Positions 48,383 through 57,521 of a DNA stretch of 64,000 bases are shown here, piece by piece. Under the pieces are notes generated by a model, which searched no databases, was not told where the DNA came from, and saw only the letters and a list, made by a program, of their open reading frames with translations. Positions within the stretch are counted from its first letter, which is position 1. The number at the start of each line of letters is the position of its first letter. Origin of the DNA: Alphaproteobacteria bacterium (GTDB taxonomy: Bacteria; Pseudomonadota; Alphaproteobacteria; SHVP01); NCBI GenBank assembly GCA_040216735.1, contig JAVJOO010000002.1, positions 523,118 to 587,117 of the forward strand, given 5' to 3'. Position numbers and translations under genes: made by a program.

Positions 48383-48826
48383 ATGACCAACGCGCGCCGT
48401 ATTGTGCCCGACGTGATCGGCGATCAGACGCTGGTCGCGCTGACCGCAACCGATCATGTACGCGATGCCGCACGGTTGATGAAGAATCGCCACGTCGGAT
48501 CGGTCTTGGTGATGAATGGCGATGTACTGGAAGGAATCTTCACAGAGCGCGACATGGTGTACCGCGTCGTCGCCGATGGACTAGACCCCGATCTGACCCC
48601 GCTGTCCAAAGTGATGACCCGCGACCCCGACACGATCGACGCCGGCGCGTCTGCGCTGGAAGCGCTGCGCACGATGAACGCGCGCGGCTACCGCCATCTT
48701 CCGGTGATGAAAAACGGTCGGGTCGTCGGTATCGTGTCGAGTCGCGATTTCTACGGCGAGGAAAAAGCGGAAGAAGAAAACGCGGCAACGACAGGCGTCG
48801 GAGCGACGACGCCGGTCCGCAACTAA
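48383..48826 (+). CDS. CBS-domain pair protein
   Basis: A 147-residue protein made of two CBS domains: AARLMKNRHVGSVLVMNGD and FTERDMVYRVV in the first, ALRTMNARGYRHLPVMKNGR and VGIVSSRDF in the second. Such pairs bind adenine nucleotides or SAM and act as energy or ligand sensors. The tail is acidic (EEKAEEENAAT). The start is ATG at 48383 after GGGAGAG; an upstream start adds seven residues. It stands between the two paralogous methyltransferases, and SAM binding is a tempting but unproven link. Confidence 0.87.
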   Translation: MTNARRIVPDVIGDQTLVALTATDHVRDAARLMKNRHVGSVLVMNGDVLEGIFTERDMVYRVVADGLDPDLTPLSKVMTRDPDTIDAGASALEALRTMNARGYRHLPVMKNGRVVGIVSSRDFYGEEKAEEENAATTGVGATTPVRN

Positions 48827-48851
48827 AGCCTGTCCGCGACGGACAAAGAAA

Positions 48852-48874
48852 AAGGCCGGGAAAATCCCGGCCTT
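48852..48874. terminator. strong terminator between convergent genes
   Basis: Ten-base perfect arms (AAGGCCGGGA, TCCCGGCCTT) with a three-base loop. It begins 26 bases past the CBS gene and ends 26 bases before the end of the convergent methyltransferase gene. T-rich sequence follows on the plus strand and the mirror A-rich run (GAAAAAGG side) serves the minus strand, so it can work both ways. Confidence 0.85.
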
Positions 48875-48899
48875 CGTTCTTTGTCGAGAGTCGCGCCAG

Positions 48900-50078
48900 T
48901 TACTTCCACGCCGCGAAGAAAAACCACTCGCCCTTCTCCGGCACATGCATTGTCCCATCTTGCTGCGGCACGACGAAGGGCGCGAACACCTGTTCCACCT
49001 TGTTCGGCGCGAACCCGCCTTTAACGGCCACGTCGGCAAGATCCATGTCGTGCATGGGGCCCCAGAACGGCTCGTTGTTGTTGTGGGTATCCCAATCCAT
49101 TTCGAATTGGCGCCACGCGCTATCCATCATGGCGAAGGGCGGTTGTTCCACGTGTAACATCAAGCCGCCCGGACGTAGAACCCGGTGGGCCTCTTCGGCG
49201 ATCTTGTAGACCGCCTTATGCGACGTTTCATGCAGGAACATCGACGATACGACGAGATCGAAGGAGTTGTCGGGGAACTTGGTATCCTCGGCGAGGCCTT
49301 GCCAAAAATGCACCGAGCGGCCGAGCGATTCCGCACGGCCATGGGCGTAGCGCAGCAGCGGCGCAGAAAAATCGAGGCCGTGGATTTCGGCGTCGGGCCA
49401 CGCATCGGTATAGGCCAGTGTCGAATGCCCTACTGTGCAGCCGATATCGAGCACGCTGCGCGGCGCAAAACCGGGGTGCTTGTGGTCGAGCCAATGCACC
49501 ACCGACCAGCCAGGCCCATCGTTATAGGGTCCCATCTTACCGCCGGTCCCCATGTAAAGACCGCCCAGGTCATAGAGCGCGCCCGCGAAGACGTCCCCCT
49601 CCTGGGCCTCGGCATGGTAGCTGCCCGGCATCCAGTGCATGTCCATCGCGCTCTGATAACGCGGCACCGCAACCTCGTTGTCGAGATGCAGCGTACCGAA
49701 CGCCGGGTTGGCAACGTGCGCTTTGTCGATCAGCGCGTCGATCTGACGTTCGATGATCGGGATTTTGTGCTGGCTGCCCATTTCCTGCTGGTGGCGGCGC
49801 ATACAGGCCCACCACTGATAGGCCGGATCTTCGAGCATGGCGCGGCGCACTTCGTGGCGATCCTTGGGGGCGCGCCCCAGGTTGCGTTTGAGCGCGGGCT
49901 CGACCCGACCGTCGTAGATCGTCTTGTTCTGAGACTGCACGTTTTCGCGCAGGTGGCGCGAGAATGCCATTTGATAATTTAGCCGCGCTTCGTCGTCGGC
50001 ATCGAGTTCGGCCATGACGCCGTGACGACCGAGGCCGGAAATCGACGTTTGCGGCGCATTGATATCGGTGGACGCCAT
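48900..50078 (-). CDS. SAM-dependent methyltransferase with long N-terminal extension, paralog B
   Basis: A 392-residue paralog of the gene at 47086-48267, alignable from end to end. Motif I is VLDIGCTVGHSTLAY, followed by FDLVVSSMFLHETS and VLRPGGLMLHVEQP. The extension shares RVEPALKRNLG, VPRYQSAMDMHWMPGSYH and GALYDLGGLYMGTGGKMG with paralog A. ATG at 50078 follows AAAGGAA. It is downstream of the SDR and GST genes on the minus strand. Substrate unknown. Confidence 0.8.
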   Translation of the reverse strand: MASTDINAPQTSISGLGRHGVMAELDADDEARLNYQMAFSRHLRENVQSQNKTIYDGRVEPALKRNLGRAPKDRHEVRRAMLEDPAYQWWACMRRHQQEMGSQHKIPIIERQIDALIDKAHVANPAFGTLHLDNEVAVPRYQSAMDMHWMPGSYHAEAQEGDVFAGALYDLGGLYMGTGGKMGPYNDGPGWSVVHWLDHKHPGFAPRSVLDIGCTVGHSTLAYTDAWPDAEIHGLDFSAPLLRYAHGRAESLGRSVHFWQGLAEDTKFPDNSFDLVVSSMFLHETSHKAVYKIAEEAHRVLRPGGLMLHVEQPPFAMMDSAWRQFEMDWDTHNNNEPFWGPMHDMDLADVAVKGGFAPNKVEQVFAPFVVPQQDGTMHVPEKGEWFFFAAWK

Positions 50079-50180
50079 GGGATGTTCCTTTCGCGAAAGC
50101 GCGTTGTGCGGAACGCACAGTTTAGCAGAATGCCGCCGGTGCGTCGAAAGCCGCGGAAATGCAGGGGTCTTACGCCCTAT

Positions 50181-50915
50181 CTACCAGGGTATTTCGGCCT
50201 TTTTATTGAAGAACTTGCCGGTCAACCCGGCATCCGCCTCGGCGGCGAGCCACACAGGGGTTTGCGCGCCCTCGTCGACATCGATCATGGCGAACTTGGA
50301 TCCCATGTCCGTTCTGACCCAACCGGGGCAACAGCAATTGATCGAAATGCCGCGCGCCTTCAGCCCCGCCGCAAGACTGGCCGTCAGACCATTGAGACCG
50401 GTCTTGGATAGCCGGTACCCGATCATGTTGGAATCGGCCCATGCGAATTGACCCATTTGCGAGGACATGTTGACGATCCGCCCGCCCGCCCGGATATGCG
50501 GGACCAGGGTTTGGATGACCCGCAGCGGACCCAGCAGGTTGGTCTCGAAGATCGAGCGCACGATATCGATCTCGACGTCCAGGGCATCCGTCTCGATGTT
50601 CTCGGAATCGCCATAGATGCGTTCCAGCAGGATGCCCGCGTTGTTCACCAGCACGTCGATCTTTCCGTAGGTTCCTTCGACCCATGTTCCGAAGGCGCGA
50701 GCGCTGGCCGCGTCGGTGATATCGAGGACATGGCCCTCGACGTCGAGGGCCGCGCCGCGCAGATCGCCCACGGCGGCATCGACCTTGGCTGCATCGCGCC
50801 CAGCCATCACGACATGGAAGCCGTGGTCCCGGGCGAGTTGCCGGCAAATCTCAAACCCGATGCCGCGATTGGCGCCGGTGACGGCGGCGATCTTTTTGTC
50901 TGTGGTTTCAGTCAT
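50181..50915 (-). CDS. short-chain dehydrogenase/reductase
   Basis: A 244-residue SDR. The cofactor loop is TGANRGIGFEICRQLA, the TGxxxGIG form; VMAGRD after strand 2 favours NADP(H) through its Arg. VLVNNAGI is the NNAG motif, the Ser is in NMSSQMG, and Tyr-x3-Lys in GYRLSKTGLN. This is the carbonyl-reductase-like group. Start at ATG 50915; upstream starts lie in the GST gene's end. It lies 43 bases after the GST gene on the same strand. Substrate unknown. Confidence 0.87.
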   Translation of the reverse strand: MTETTDKKIAAVTGANRGIGFEICRQLARDHGFHVVMAGRDAAKVDAAVGDLRGAALDVEGHVLDITDAASARAFGTWVEGTYGKIDVLVNNAGILLERIYGDSENIETDALDVEIDIVRSIFETNLLGPLRVIQTLVPHIRAGGRIVNMSSQMGQFAWADSNMIGYRLSKTGLNGLTASLAAGLKARGISINCCCPGWVRTDMGSKFAMIDVDEGAQTPVWLAAEADAGLTGKFFNKKAEIPW

Positions 50916-50958
50916 GGCTTTCTTCTCTGCATGGTCCTGATGGTCCTGGGCGTGGCGG

Positions 50959-51612
50959 CTATTCGGCGATCTTTGCCGCCCACGGCGCACCGACTTTCTT
51001 TTGTTCGTCGGTCGGAATGGCGAGGCCGCGTTGAACCGCCGGGCGCGCCGCGATGGTCTCCATCCAACGATTGAGGTGGGGCAGGCCCTCGATCGAGACG
51101 CCTGAAAACTCGAACACCCGGACCCAACCGAAGCAGGCAATGTCGGCGATTGAGTAGTCGCCCGCGAGATAGGGGTTGTCAGAAAGCCGAGCCTCCATCA
51201 CTTCGAAAATCCGCCGGGTCTCGTTGACGTACCGCTCGATCGCCTTGGGCGTCTTTTCTTCCTGCCGGTTCCACCACCCGGCTTGGCCCTGCATTGGGCC
51301 AAGGCCGCCCATCTGGAACATCAGCCACTGGATGACGGTCGAGCGGCCCTTGGCGTCCGACGGCAACAGCTTGCCGGATTTCTCGGCGAGATAGATCAGG
51401 ATCGCGCCGGATTCGAAAACGGTGAAGTCGCCGTTGTCGCGGTCGACAATCGCTGGGATCTTGCCGTTCGGGTTGATCTTGCGGAACTCGGGGTGGTGCT
51501 GATCGCCGTCCATGATGTTGATGGCCGTAACGCGGTAGGGCAGCGCCATTTCTTCCAGTGCGATCGAGGCTTTGACGCCGTTGGGCGTTCCTAGGGTGTA
51601 GAGATCGATCAT
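50959..51612 (-). CDS. glutathione S-transferase (Ure2p/Nu-like)
   Basis: A 217-residue cytosolic GST. The thioredoxin-fold half starts [20 protein letters not shown], with the TPNG motif of the Ure2p/Nu class in place of a catalytic Ser, and [13 protein letters not shown] and [13 protein letters not shown] for the glutathione site. The helical half contains [17 protein letters not shown], the usual N-capping motif. Reaction and substrate are unknown; Nu-class members reduce disulfides or peroxides. ATG at 51612; divergent from dapB. Confidence 0.9.
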   Translation of the reverse strand: MIDLYTLGTPNGVKASIALEEMALPYRVTAINIMDGDQHHPEFRKINPNGKIPAIVDRDNGDFTVFESGAILIYLAEKSGKLLPSDAKGRSTVIQWLMFQMGGLGPMQGQAGWWNRQEEKTPKAIERYVNETRRIFEVMEARLSDNPYLAGDYSIADIACFGWVRVFEFSGVSIEGLPHLNRWMETIAARPAVQRGLAIPTDEQKKVGAPWAAKIAE

Positions 51613-51710
51613 GTCGGTCCTCGGGTTGGGCGAATCGTGTCGCCGCGTTTCGTCGGGGTTGTCCCATGTGCTAAAGGTCGCCCCAACGGAAAACAAGCCG
51701 GAGACCGGCC

Positions 51711-52526
51711 ATGGCCGATGTGAAGATTGGAATTGCGGGCTGCGCCGGGCGGATGGGGCAAACACTTTTGCGTCAGGTCGCCGCCACACCCGGTTGCGCC
51801 GTCGCCGGCGGTAGCGAAGCACCGGGGAGCGTGGCGATCGGCCAAGATGTCGGTACCTCGGCCGGGTTGCCGGTTGTCGGCGTCGGCGTTGTCGATAACG
51901 CCGACGCGTTGTTCGCGACCTGCGATGCGGTGCTGGACTTCACCGCACCTGCGGCAACCGTCGCCCACGCCCGCACCGCCGCCGCGCAGGGCAAGATTCT
52001 GATCGCCGGGACCACCGGCATGGGCGCGGCCGACGAAACGGCCCTGCGCGACGCCGCGCAGCGCACGGCTATTGTTTATGCCGCCAACATGAGCGTCGGC
52101 GTCAACGTGCTGGCCCAGGTGGTTAAGCAAGTCGCGGCGTTACTCGGGCCGGATGCCTTCGATATCGAGGTCGTCGAAATGCATCACCGCAACAAGGTCG
52201 ATGCACCGTCGGGCACCGCCTTGCTGCTGGGCCGCGCCGCTGCGCAAGGGCGCGACGTCGATCTCGATGCCGTGGCCGACCGCGGCCGCGACGGCATCAC
52301 CGGCCCGCGTCAAACTGGGCACATCGGTTTTGCCAGCCTGCGCGGCGGCAGCGTGCCCGGCGATCACACGGTCATCTTCGCTAGCGACAGCGAACGCCTG
52401 GAACTTACCCACCGGGCGCAGGACCGTTCGCTCTTTGCCGCCGGCGCCGTGCGCGCTGCATTGTGGGCAGTGGGCAAGCCCGCCGGTCTCTACGACATGA
52501 CGGATGTGTTGGGGCTGAAGGACTGA
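51711..52526 (+). CDS. dapB: 4-hydroxy-tetrahydrodipicolinate reductase
   Basis: A 271-residue enzyme of the lysine and diaminopimelate pathway, reducing hydroxy-tetrahydrodipicolinate with NAD(P)[15 protein letters not shown] is the cofactor loop. [22 protein letters not shown] and [16 protein letters not shown] are the DapB signature; the last includes the catalytic His-His pair and Lys. Starts at ATG 51711; it ends 7 bases before the convergent hemolysin III-like gene. Confidence 0.97.
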   Translation: MADVKIGIAGCAGRMGQTLLRQVAATPGCAVAGGSEAPGSVAIGQDVGTSAGLPVVGVGVVDNADALFATCDAVLDFTAPAATVAHARTAAAQGKILIAGTTGMGAADETALRDAAQRTAIVYAANMSVGVNVLAQVVKQVAALLGPDAFDIEVVEMHHRNKVDAPSGTALLLGRAAAQGRDVDLDAVADRGRDGITGPRQTGHIGFASLRGGSVPGDHTVIFASDSERLELTHRAQDRSLFAAGAVRAALWAVGKPAGLYDMTDVLGLKD

Positions 52527-52533
52527 CGCACCG

Positions 52534-53205
52534 TTACGCAGCGCGCAGCATCAGCAGGATCGCCACGAAATGCGTGGCGCTGCCAGCCAGCACGAAGACG
52601 TGCCAGATCGCATTGTTGATTTTGAACCGGGGCCAATGAAAAAAAGCGAGCCCCGCCGTATAGGCGATGCCGCCGACCCCAAGCAGGCCCAGCGGCCATG
52701 GTTCGAGCGTCTGCACCAGCGGGACGATCCAGGCGACCCCGGCCCACCCCAGCGCGACATAGACGAGCGAGCTGAACCGGTGTAAGCGGCGCACCATGAA
52801 CAAACGCAGTGCGATACCGCCGAACGCCGCCGCCCAAACCAAGCCGAGAAGAAGCGCGCCGCGGTGATCCCAGAGCGGCATCGCTGCGACCGTGGTCACG
52901 GTACCCGCAATCAACAGATAAATCGCGCTGTGATCCATCGCATGGAAAATGCGCCGGGCGCGCGGATTCTGCGTCCAATGATAAAGCGACGATGCGAGGT
53001 AGGAGGCGAGGAGTGTTGCGCCGTAAATCAGCGCGGCACCGACGGGACGGACGCCCGAATTCCACGGCATGAGGATTAGGAGAGTCGAGACGGCGGCCAC
53101 CGCAAGGGCAAGGCCGACAAAAGGGATAAGCGAATCCCAGCGGCCAAGGAACCCGAACGGTTCGAACTCGGCGGCGGGTGGCGAGGGGGCGCGAGGCCCC
53201 CTCAA
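52534..53205 (-). CDS. hemolysin III/YqfA-like membrane protein
   Basis: About 223 residues with seven membrane helices. SSLYHWTQNPRARRIFHAMD has the Ser, His and His-x3-Asp pattern of the PAQR/hemolysin III family, and HWPRFKINNAIWHVFVLAGS the paired histidines near the end, all proposed zinc ligands. The start is unsure: no ATG precedes helix 1, and I use TTG at 53205, inside the hairpin zone after cspA. The frame remains open through cspA. Function in bacteria is poorly known. Confidence 0.78.
   Translation of the reverse strand: MRGPRAPSPPAAEFEPFGFLGRWDSLIPFVGLALAVAAVSTLLILMPWNSGVRPVGAALIYGATLLASYLASSLYHWTQNPRARRIFHAMDHSAIYLLIAGTVTTVAAMPLWDHRGALLLGLVWAAAFGGIALRLFMVRRLHRFSSLVYVALGWAGVAWIVPLVQTLEPWPLGLLGVGGIAYTAGLAFFHWPRFKINNAIWHVFVLAGSATHFVAILLMLRAA
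53183..53203 (-). terminator. GC-rich hairpin after cspA
   Basis: Eight-base perfect arms around a five-base loop begin 12 bases past the cspA stop on the minus strand. There is no T-run, so it may be an RNA-stabilising hairpin or a weak terminator. It overlaps the likely start of the hemolysin III-like gene. Confidence 0.4.
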
Positions 53206-53215
53206 CCCTTTGGTC

Positions 53216-53422
53216 TTAGTCGACAACCCGGAGATTGGCGGCGGACGTCTTACCGTCGCGGCCGGATTCCAGATCGTACTCAAGGCGTTGGCCTTCGCTG
53301 ACATGCGAAAGGCCGGCGCGTTCGAGCGCGGAGATGTGCAAGAAACTATCCTTGCCGCCGTCTTCGGGGGCAATGAAGCCGTAACCCTTGGTCGCGTTGA
53401 ACCACTTAACGGTTCCGATCAT
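53216..53422 (-). CDS. cspA: cold-shock-domain protein
   Basis: A 68-residue single cold-shock domain that binds single-stranded RNA and DNA. TVKWFNATKGYGFI holds RNP1; RNP2 reads DSFLHISAL with Leu where Val is usual. GKTSAANLRVVD is a normal C-terminus. Starts at ATG 53422, with CTGGAAA as a modest ribosome binding site. A 405-base region without a gene separates it from the divergent kinase, long enough for the extended leader that many cold-shock genes have. Confidence 0.94.
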   Translation of the reverse strand: MIGTVKWFNATKGYGFIAPEDGGKDSFLHISALERAGLSHVSEGQRLEYDLESGRDGKTSAANLRVVD

Positions 53423-53827
53423 GTGTATTTCCAGTTCTTCATAAAGTTATAGAACGGCGCACCCGCAGGTGTGCCGGGTCTCAGTTCAACGATTTCCGTG
53501 GGGTATGACGTCAAGTCGGCGTGGACAGTTCGAGATACGCCGGGTCGTCGCAGGTCTGATGGGGGACATATGGCCCCGGTGGCACCGATTAGCAAGCGGT
53601 TTCGATCCGCAGGGGCAATGTCGCGCAGGAAACCGGCCAAATCGCGCCGATCCACGGCAGAATCCCGCATTTCTATAGGGTCCGTACGGATTCCTAGCAT
53701 TTCCGTTAAACGCGATATTTCAGAATGATGACCGGTCGAATTTCCGCGATATCGACTCGCCGCGGCGCGCCCCTGACCTCTCCCGTCCGCCCGCAGAACC
53801 CGGTCGGCACGCGTAGGCAGTTCTAAA
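53423..53827. other. 405-base gap between cspA and the hybrid kinase
   Basis: No gene is supported here. Open frames exist on both strands but have no ribosome binding site or recognisable protein. On the minus strand TATAAC (53452-53447) could be a -10 element for cspA. Eight-base inverted arms at 53456-53463 and 53468-53475 could form a hairpin. A short leader for the kinase must also lie here. Confidence 0.5.
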
Positions 53828-56800
53828 GTGGCACGCCTCTCACGCAGCGGCTTCGCCCTTGGCGCCGTATTCGCTACGGCAAGCGCTCTCCTAATCGGCG
53901 CGGCGGCGATCAACAACCTCCGGTTCGAAAGCCGCGCTCTGACGGCCCATTTCGAAGAAGCCGCAGTGCGCACGATCGCCGGCATTGCCGCCGGCTTAGG
54001 AGCGGCGCCGGGCAATGTTGCCAGTTCCATCGCCGCTTATGTGGCCGAAGCACCCGATATTGTGGGGGTCACAATTCTAAACGGCGACGGGACAATTCGG
54101 CTCGCCGCCGGCGACGCCCAAGCGCCGTCCGAACAGACGTTTAGTGTCGAGCGCGCGATGGCCGACGGCGGCGCACCAGGCCTTGTTAGGGTAACGTTCG
54201 ACCGAGCCTTCCTTGACGCCGACATCGCCCGTGTCCGATCGGGCACCTATCAGCGGGCGCCGATCGTGTGGGCGGGCATCATGGTTCTGGTCATTGCGCT
54301 GCTGGCCTACCGCGAACGAACGCGCCGAGTAACGGGCGACAATCGTCGACTCCATGACGAGATTCTGCGCCGCAGCGAGGCTGAGGCGCGCGAGCGTTCG
54401 ATTAGAGTGCGCTTGGAGGACATCGCTGCACTGACTAGCGATTTCTACTGGGAGACAGACGCCAACGGAATCGTACGCTACGTTTCGGATCGGTTCCGCA
54501 CGGTCACCGGAGTACTCGACGAGTTCGTGGTTGGCAAACCTATTGGTGAAGGCCGCTGGCAGTCGACCCCGGAAACGCGCGCCAATATCGCCGCCATCTT
54601 AGACGAGCGGCAGACTATTCGGGACTCACAATTCCACTACACCGACACCAAAGGAAGGATACGGGTGATTGCCGCTTCGGCGGCGCCGCGCTTCGATAGC
54701 GACGGCGTCTATATCGGCCACCGCGGGACGTCCCGTGACGTCACACCGCAAGCCGAAACAGCCCAACGAGTTGCAGAAAGCGAGGAGCGCTTCCGCAGCA
54801 TTGCCGAGATGTCGGCCGATCTGTTCTGGGAAACCGACGCTGAGGGTCGCATCACCTTTTTCGTCAACCGGTCGGGCAGTCGTTTGGCGTTGGCGCCCGA
54901 TGTGTACATGGGGACAAAGTTTTTAGATCTCGTTCGCGAGGTCTCGCCCCATTCCGCAATCGAACTCGAACAGATCATGGCAAAACGCCAGTCCTTTTCC
55001 GGTCTGCGCCAGGATGGCGTTTCGTTGGACGGCGCACCGCGCCACTTGGTGGCCAACGGACGGCCCATATTCGGGTTGAACGGTACCTATCTCGGCTACC
55101 GCGGCGGCACCCGTGACGTTACCGATTTAGTCGAGGCCGAGAAAAGAGCTGCGCGAAGTGCCAGACAGATTAGAGCCTTCTTCGACAACGCGCCGGCGGC
55201 AATCATCATCAAGAACCGTGACCTGCAGATCACCCATGTAAATGGAACCTACGAGACCTGGTCGGGCCGTGCGCTGGATACCGTCTTAGGAAAGACCTCG
55301 CCGGAGATCCACAGCGACAGCCCACAGGCGCGCGCCTACCATTCCATCGATCAAGAAATCCTTGCAACGGGGCGCGCCCACCGTGACGAAGACTCCTTTA
55401 CCTTCGGCGACGGCACGAAACGATCGATCGCCAGCGTCCGGTTTCCGATTCTTGACGATGACGGCGAGCCGACGGGGATCGGTGTGTTCCTCACCGACAT
55501 CACCGATCAGCACAAAGCCCAAGAGCGCGCCGCCGAAATTTCCGCCCAACTGCAGCAGTTCCTGGATAACTCACCGTCGGCCATTGCCATCAAAGAAGTC
55601 GACGGTCGTTTTTCCCAAGTCAATCCGGCCTGGTGCACGCTGTTAGGCAAATCGGCGCAGGAGGTGATCGGCAAGACGAACAGCGATATTTTCCCAAATG
55701 GCCCGGCGCAAGGGTGGCTTCGCACGCAAGACAAGAAGGTTGTCGATGCCGTGGGACCGATCGAGAGCGAAGCCGAAATCCTCGCAGGCGACGGCGCGAT
55801 GCGGCGGATTTCTTCGGTACGCTACCCTTTGCGAGATAAGAGCGGCAGGGTCACCCATATCGCATCGATCAGCACAGACATCACACAGGCCCGCAATGCC
55901 GAGGAGCGGTTACGCCAAGCACACCGGATGGAAGCGATCGGTCAGCTCACCGGTGGGGTTGCGCACGACTTCAACAATTTGCTGACCGTCGCCCAGGGAA
56001 ACCTGGAGCTGCTTGAGCTGTCATTGACCGACGCCGGTCAGCGACAACGACTCGAAGCGGCGATTCGGGCGGTGAAGCGCGGCGGTTCGCTGACCCAACA
56101 ACTTCTGTCGTTCGCCCGAAAGCAAACCCTAGCGCCGACATCGATCTCTGTAGCCGAAGCTGTAAACCAGATCGGTGCCATGATCGGTCGGGTGTTGCGC
56201 GCTAATATTGTCCTTCAGGTTGAAATAGCCAACGATCTTCCGCCGATCCAAGCCGATCCGGCACAGCTAGAGTCGGCTTTACTCAATCTCGCGCTCAACG
56301 CACAAGATGCGATGCCCCGGGGCGGTCACCTGACGCTTCGCGCCGATCGCGACGAGACCAATCCCAGTCTGGTAAACCTAAGTGTCGCCGATACGGGCAC
56401 CGGCATCGCCGAAGCGATTCGAGAGCGTGTCCTGGAACCCTTCTTTACAACGAAGAGCGTTGGCGAGGGTTCGGGCTTAGGTCTCAGCATGGTGTACGGA
56501 TTTGTCCAGCAAAGCGGCGGCTATCTAGAAATCCAGAGCGAGGTCGGTCGCGGCACTGAAATCGTCCTCTCGATGCCGGTCGCGAGGTCGCCGATCGAGG
56601 TTGAGGGGTCGGACAAACCGCTTGTAGCCGGGAAAGGACGCGTCCTCTTCGTCGAAGACGATCCGGACCTGCGAGACATGGCGGAACAAATGATCCGCGC
56701 CCTTGGCTATGTCGTGGAATCGGTCCCCGATGCCGACACGGCTGCGCGGCGTCTGATTCAGAAAACCCCCTTTGACATTCTTCTTACCGACCTAGTTCTC

Positions 56801-57028
56801 CCGGGAAATACCAACGGCCACCAGCTGGCCGAGTTTGCGCGCGGCATCCGCCCGACCATGCATATCGTCGTCACATCGGGTTATGCCGATTCCGTCCTCA
56901 AAGAGGAAGGCGACCTGCCGGCTGGCAGCATCTTTCTACCCAAGCCCTTTCGGATGTCGGCGCTTTCCCAAGTTCTTCACGCAGAAACACCTGTCGCTAG
57001 TACCAACACCGAGGCACGCAGCGAGTAG
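53828..57028 (+). CDS. membrane hybrid histidine kinase with four PAS domains and receiver
   Basis: A 1066-residue sensor. One helix near the N-terminus and one at about 146-165 bound a periplasmic part of roughly 120 residues. Four PAS domains follow, starting near residues 195, 320, 445 and 570; the first two share DFYWETDANG and DLFWETDAEG, the last two FFDNAPAAIIIK and FLDNSPSAIAIK, so they arose by duplication in pairs. The kinase core has H713 in GGVAHDFNNLLT, an ATPase domain with DTGTGIAE and GSGLGLSMVYGF, and a C-terminal receiver with D988 as phosphorylation site. GTG start at 53828. No response regulator is adjacent; the signal is unknown. Confidence 0.9.
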   Translation: MARLSRSGFALGAVFATASALLIGAAAINNLRFESRALTAHFEEAAVRTIAGIAAGLGAAPGNVASSIAAYVAEAPDIVGVTILNGDGTIRLAAGDAQAPSEQTFSVERAMADGGAPGLVRVTFDRAFLDADIARVRSGTYQRAPIVWAGIMVLVIALLAYRERTRRVTGDNRRLHDEILRRSEAEARERSIRVRLEDIAALTSDFYWETDANGIVRYVSDRFRTVTGVLDEFVVGKPIGEGRWQSTPETRANIAAILDERQTIRDSQFHYTDTKGRIRVIAASAAPRFDSDGVYIGHRGTSRDVTPQAETAQRVAESEERFRSIAEMSADLFWETDAEGRITFFVNRSGSRLALAPDVYMGTKFLDLVREVSPHSAIELEQIMAKRQSFSGLRQDGVSLDGAPRHLVANGRPIFGLNGTYLGYRGGTRDVTDLVEAEKRAARSARQIRAFFDNAPAAIIIKNRDLQITHVNGTYETWSGRALDTVLGKTSPEIHSDSPQARAYHSIDQEILATGRAHRDEDSFTFGDGTKRSIASVRFPILDDDGEPTGIGVFLTDITDQHKAQERAAEISAQLQQFLDNSPSAIAIKEVDGRFSQVNPAWCTLLGKSAQEVIGKTNSDIFPNGPAQGWLRTQDKKVVDAVGPIESEAEILAGDGAMRRISSVRYPLRDKSGRVTHIASISTDITQARNAEERLRQAHRMEAIGQLTGGVAHDFNNLLTVAQGNLELLELSLTDAGQRQRLEAAIRAVKRGGSLTQQLLSFARKQTLAPTSISVAEAVNQIGAMIGRVLRANIVLQVEIANDLPPIQADPAQLESALLNLALNAQDAMPRGGHLTLRADRDETNPSLVNLSVADTGTGIAEAIRERVLEPFFTTKSVGEGSGLGLSMVYGFVQQSGGYLEIQSEVGRGTEIVLSMPVARSPIEVEGSDKPLVAGKGRVLFVEDDPDLRDMAEQMIRALGYVVESVPDADTAARRLIQKTPFDILLTDLVLPGNTNGHQLAEFARGIRPTMHIVVTSGYADSVLKEEGDLPAGSIFLPKPFRMSALSQVLHAETPVASTNTEARSE

Positions 57029-57125
57029 TTCGTGCGTTTTCGGCTCGTTCGTGCGCATATGGGGCAAAGGGGCCCAGGTCTGCAGTGCACCTCGGGTCAA
57101 ACACCTCCAATCAAAGGCATCTCGA

Positions 57126-57491
57126 TTGACCGAAGCGACGACCGCCAAGCATGGCGATAAATGGACCTGCGACAAATGCGGGACCAAGTTTTATGACCTC
57201 AAGAAACGCGGTCCGAACGCGGGCGCGATGTGCCCGGAATGCGGCGCGGAAGTCATTAAGGTCGCCAAACTGCCCCCTGGGACAGCGCGCAAACCCAAGT
57301 CGCGGAGCGCCTTTTCCCGGACCCGCCCGGTACCGGTCGAAAAAAAGGCCGAAGACGAGGAATCGGACGACACATTGGACGACGATGACGACAAGGACAG
57401 CCTGCCCGAAATCGACGACGACGATGACACGACGATCCCGGGCGAGGATGACGACGACGACGGGTCCAAAACCTCAAGCGACACGAATTAG
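57126..57491 (+). CDS. zinc-ribbon protein with acidic tail (TIGR02300-like)
   Basis: A 121-residue protein. WTCDKCGTKFYDLKKR and MCPECGAEV form a CxxC...CxxC zinc ribbon, with the FYDL element of the alphaproteobacterial FYDLN/TIGR02300 family. The second half is very acidic, mostly Asp and Glu. No ATG is in frame; TTG at 57126 is the only start that leaves a normal N-terminus. No strong ribosome binding site is visible. It follows the kinase by 97 bases. Function unknown. Confidence 0.8.
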   Translation: MTEATTAKHGDKWTCDKCGTKFYDLKKRGPNAGAMCPECGAEVIKVAKLPPGTARKPKSRSAFSRTRPVPVEKKAEDEESDDTLDDDDDKDSLPEIDDDDDTTIPGEDDDDDGSKTSSDTN

Positions 57492-57521
57492 TCCGGTCGG
57501 CGGCGACGCCCCAAAGATTTC

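Noticed and set aside
53419-54030. A 203-codon minus-strand frame upstream of cspA
   Set aside because: It overlaps the kinase N-terminus, is rich in Arg, Ala and Pro as random GC-rich frames are, and has no ribosome binding site or known domain.
57360-57480. Simple-sequence repeat of GAC/GAT
   Set aside because: It is explained by the Asp-rich protein tail; the codons vary and show no array structure.
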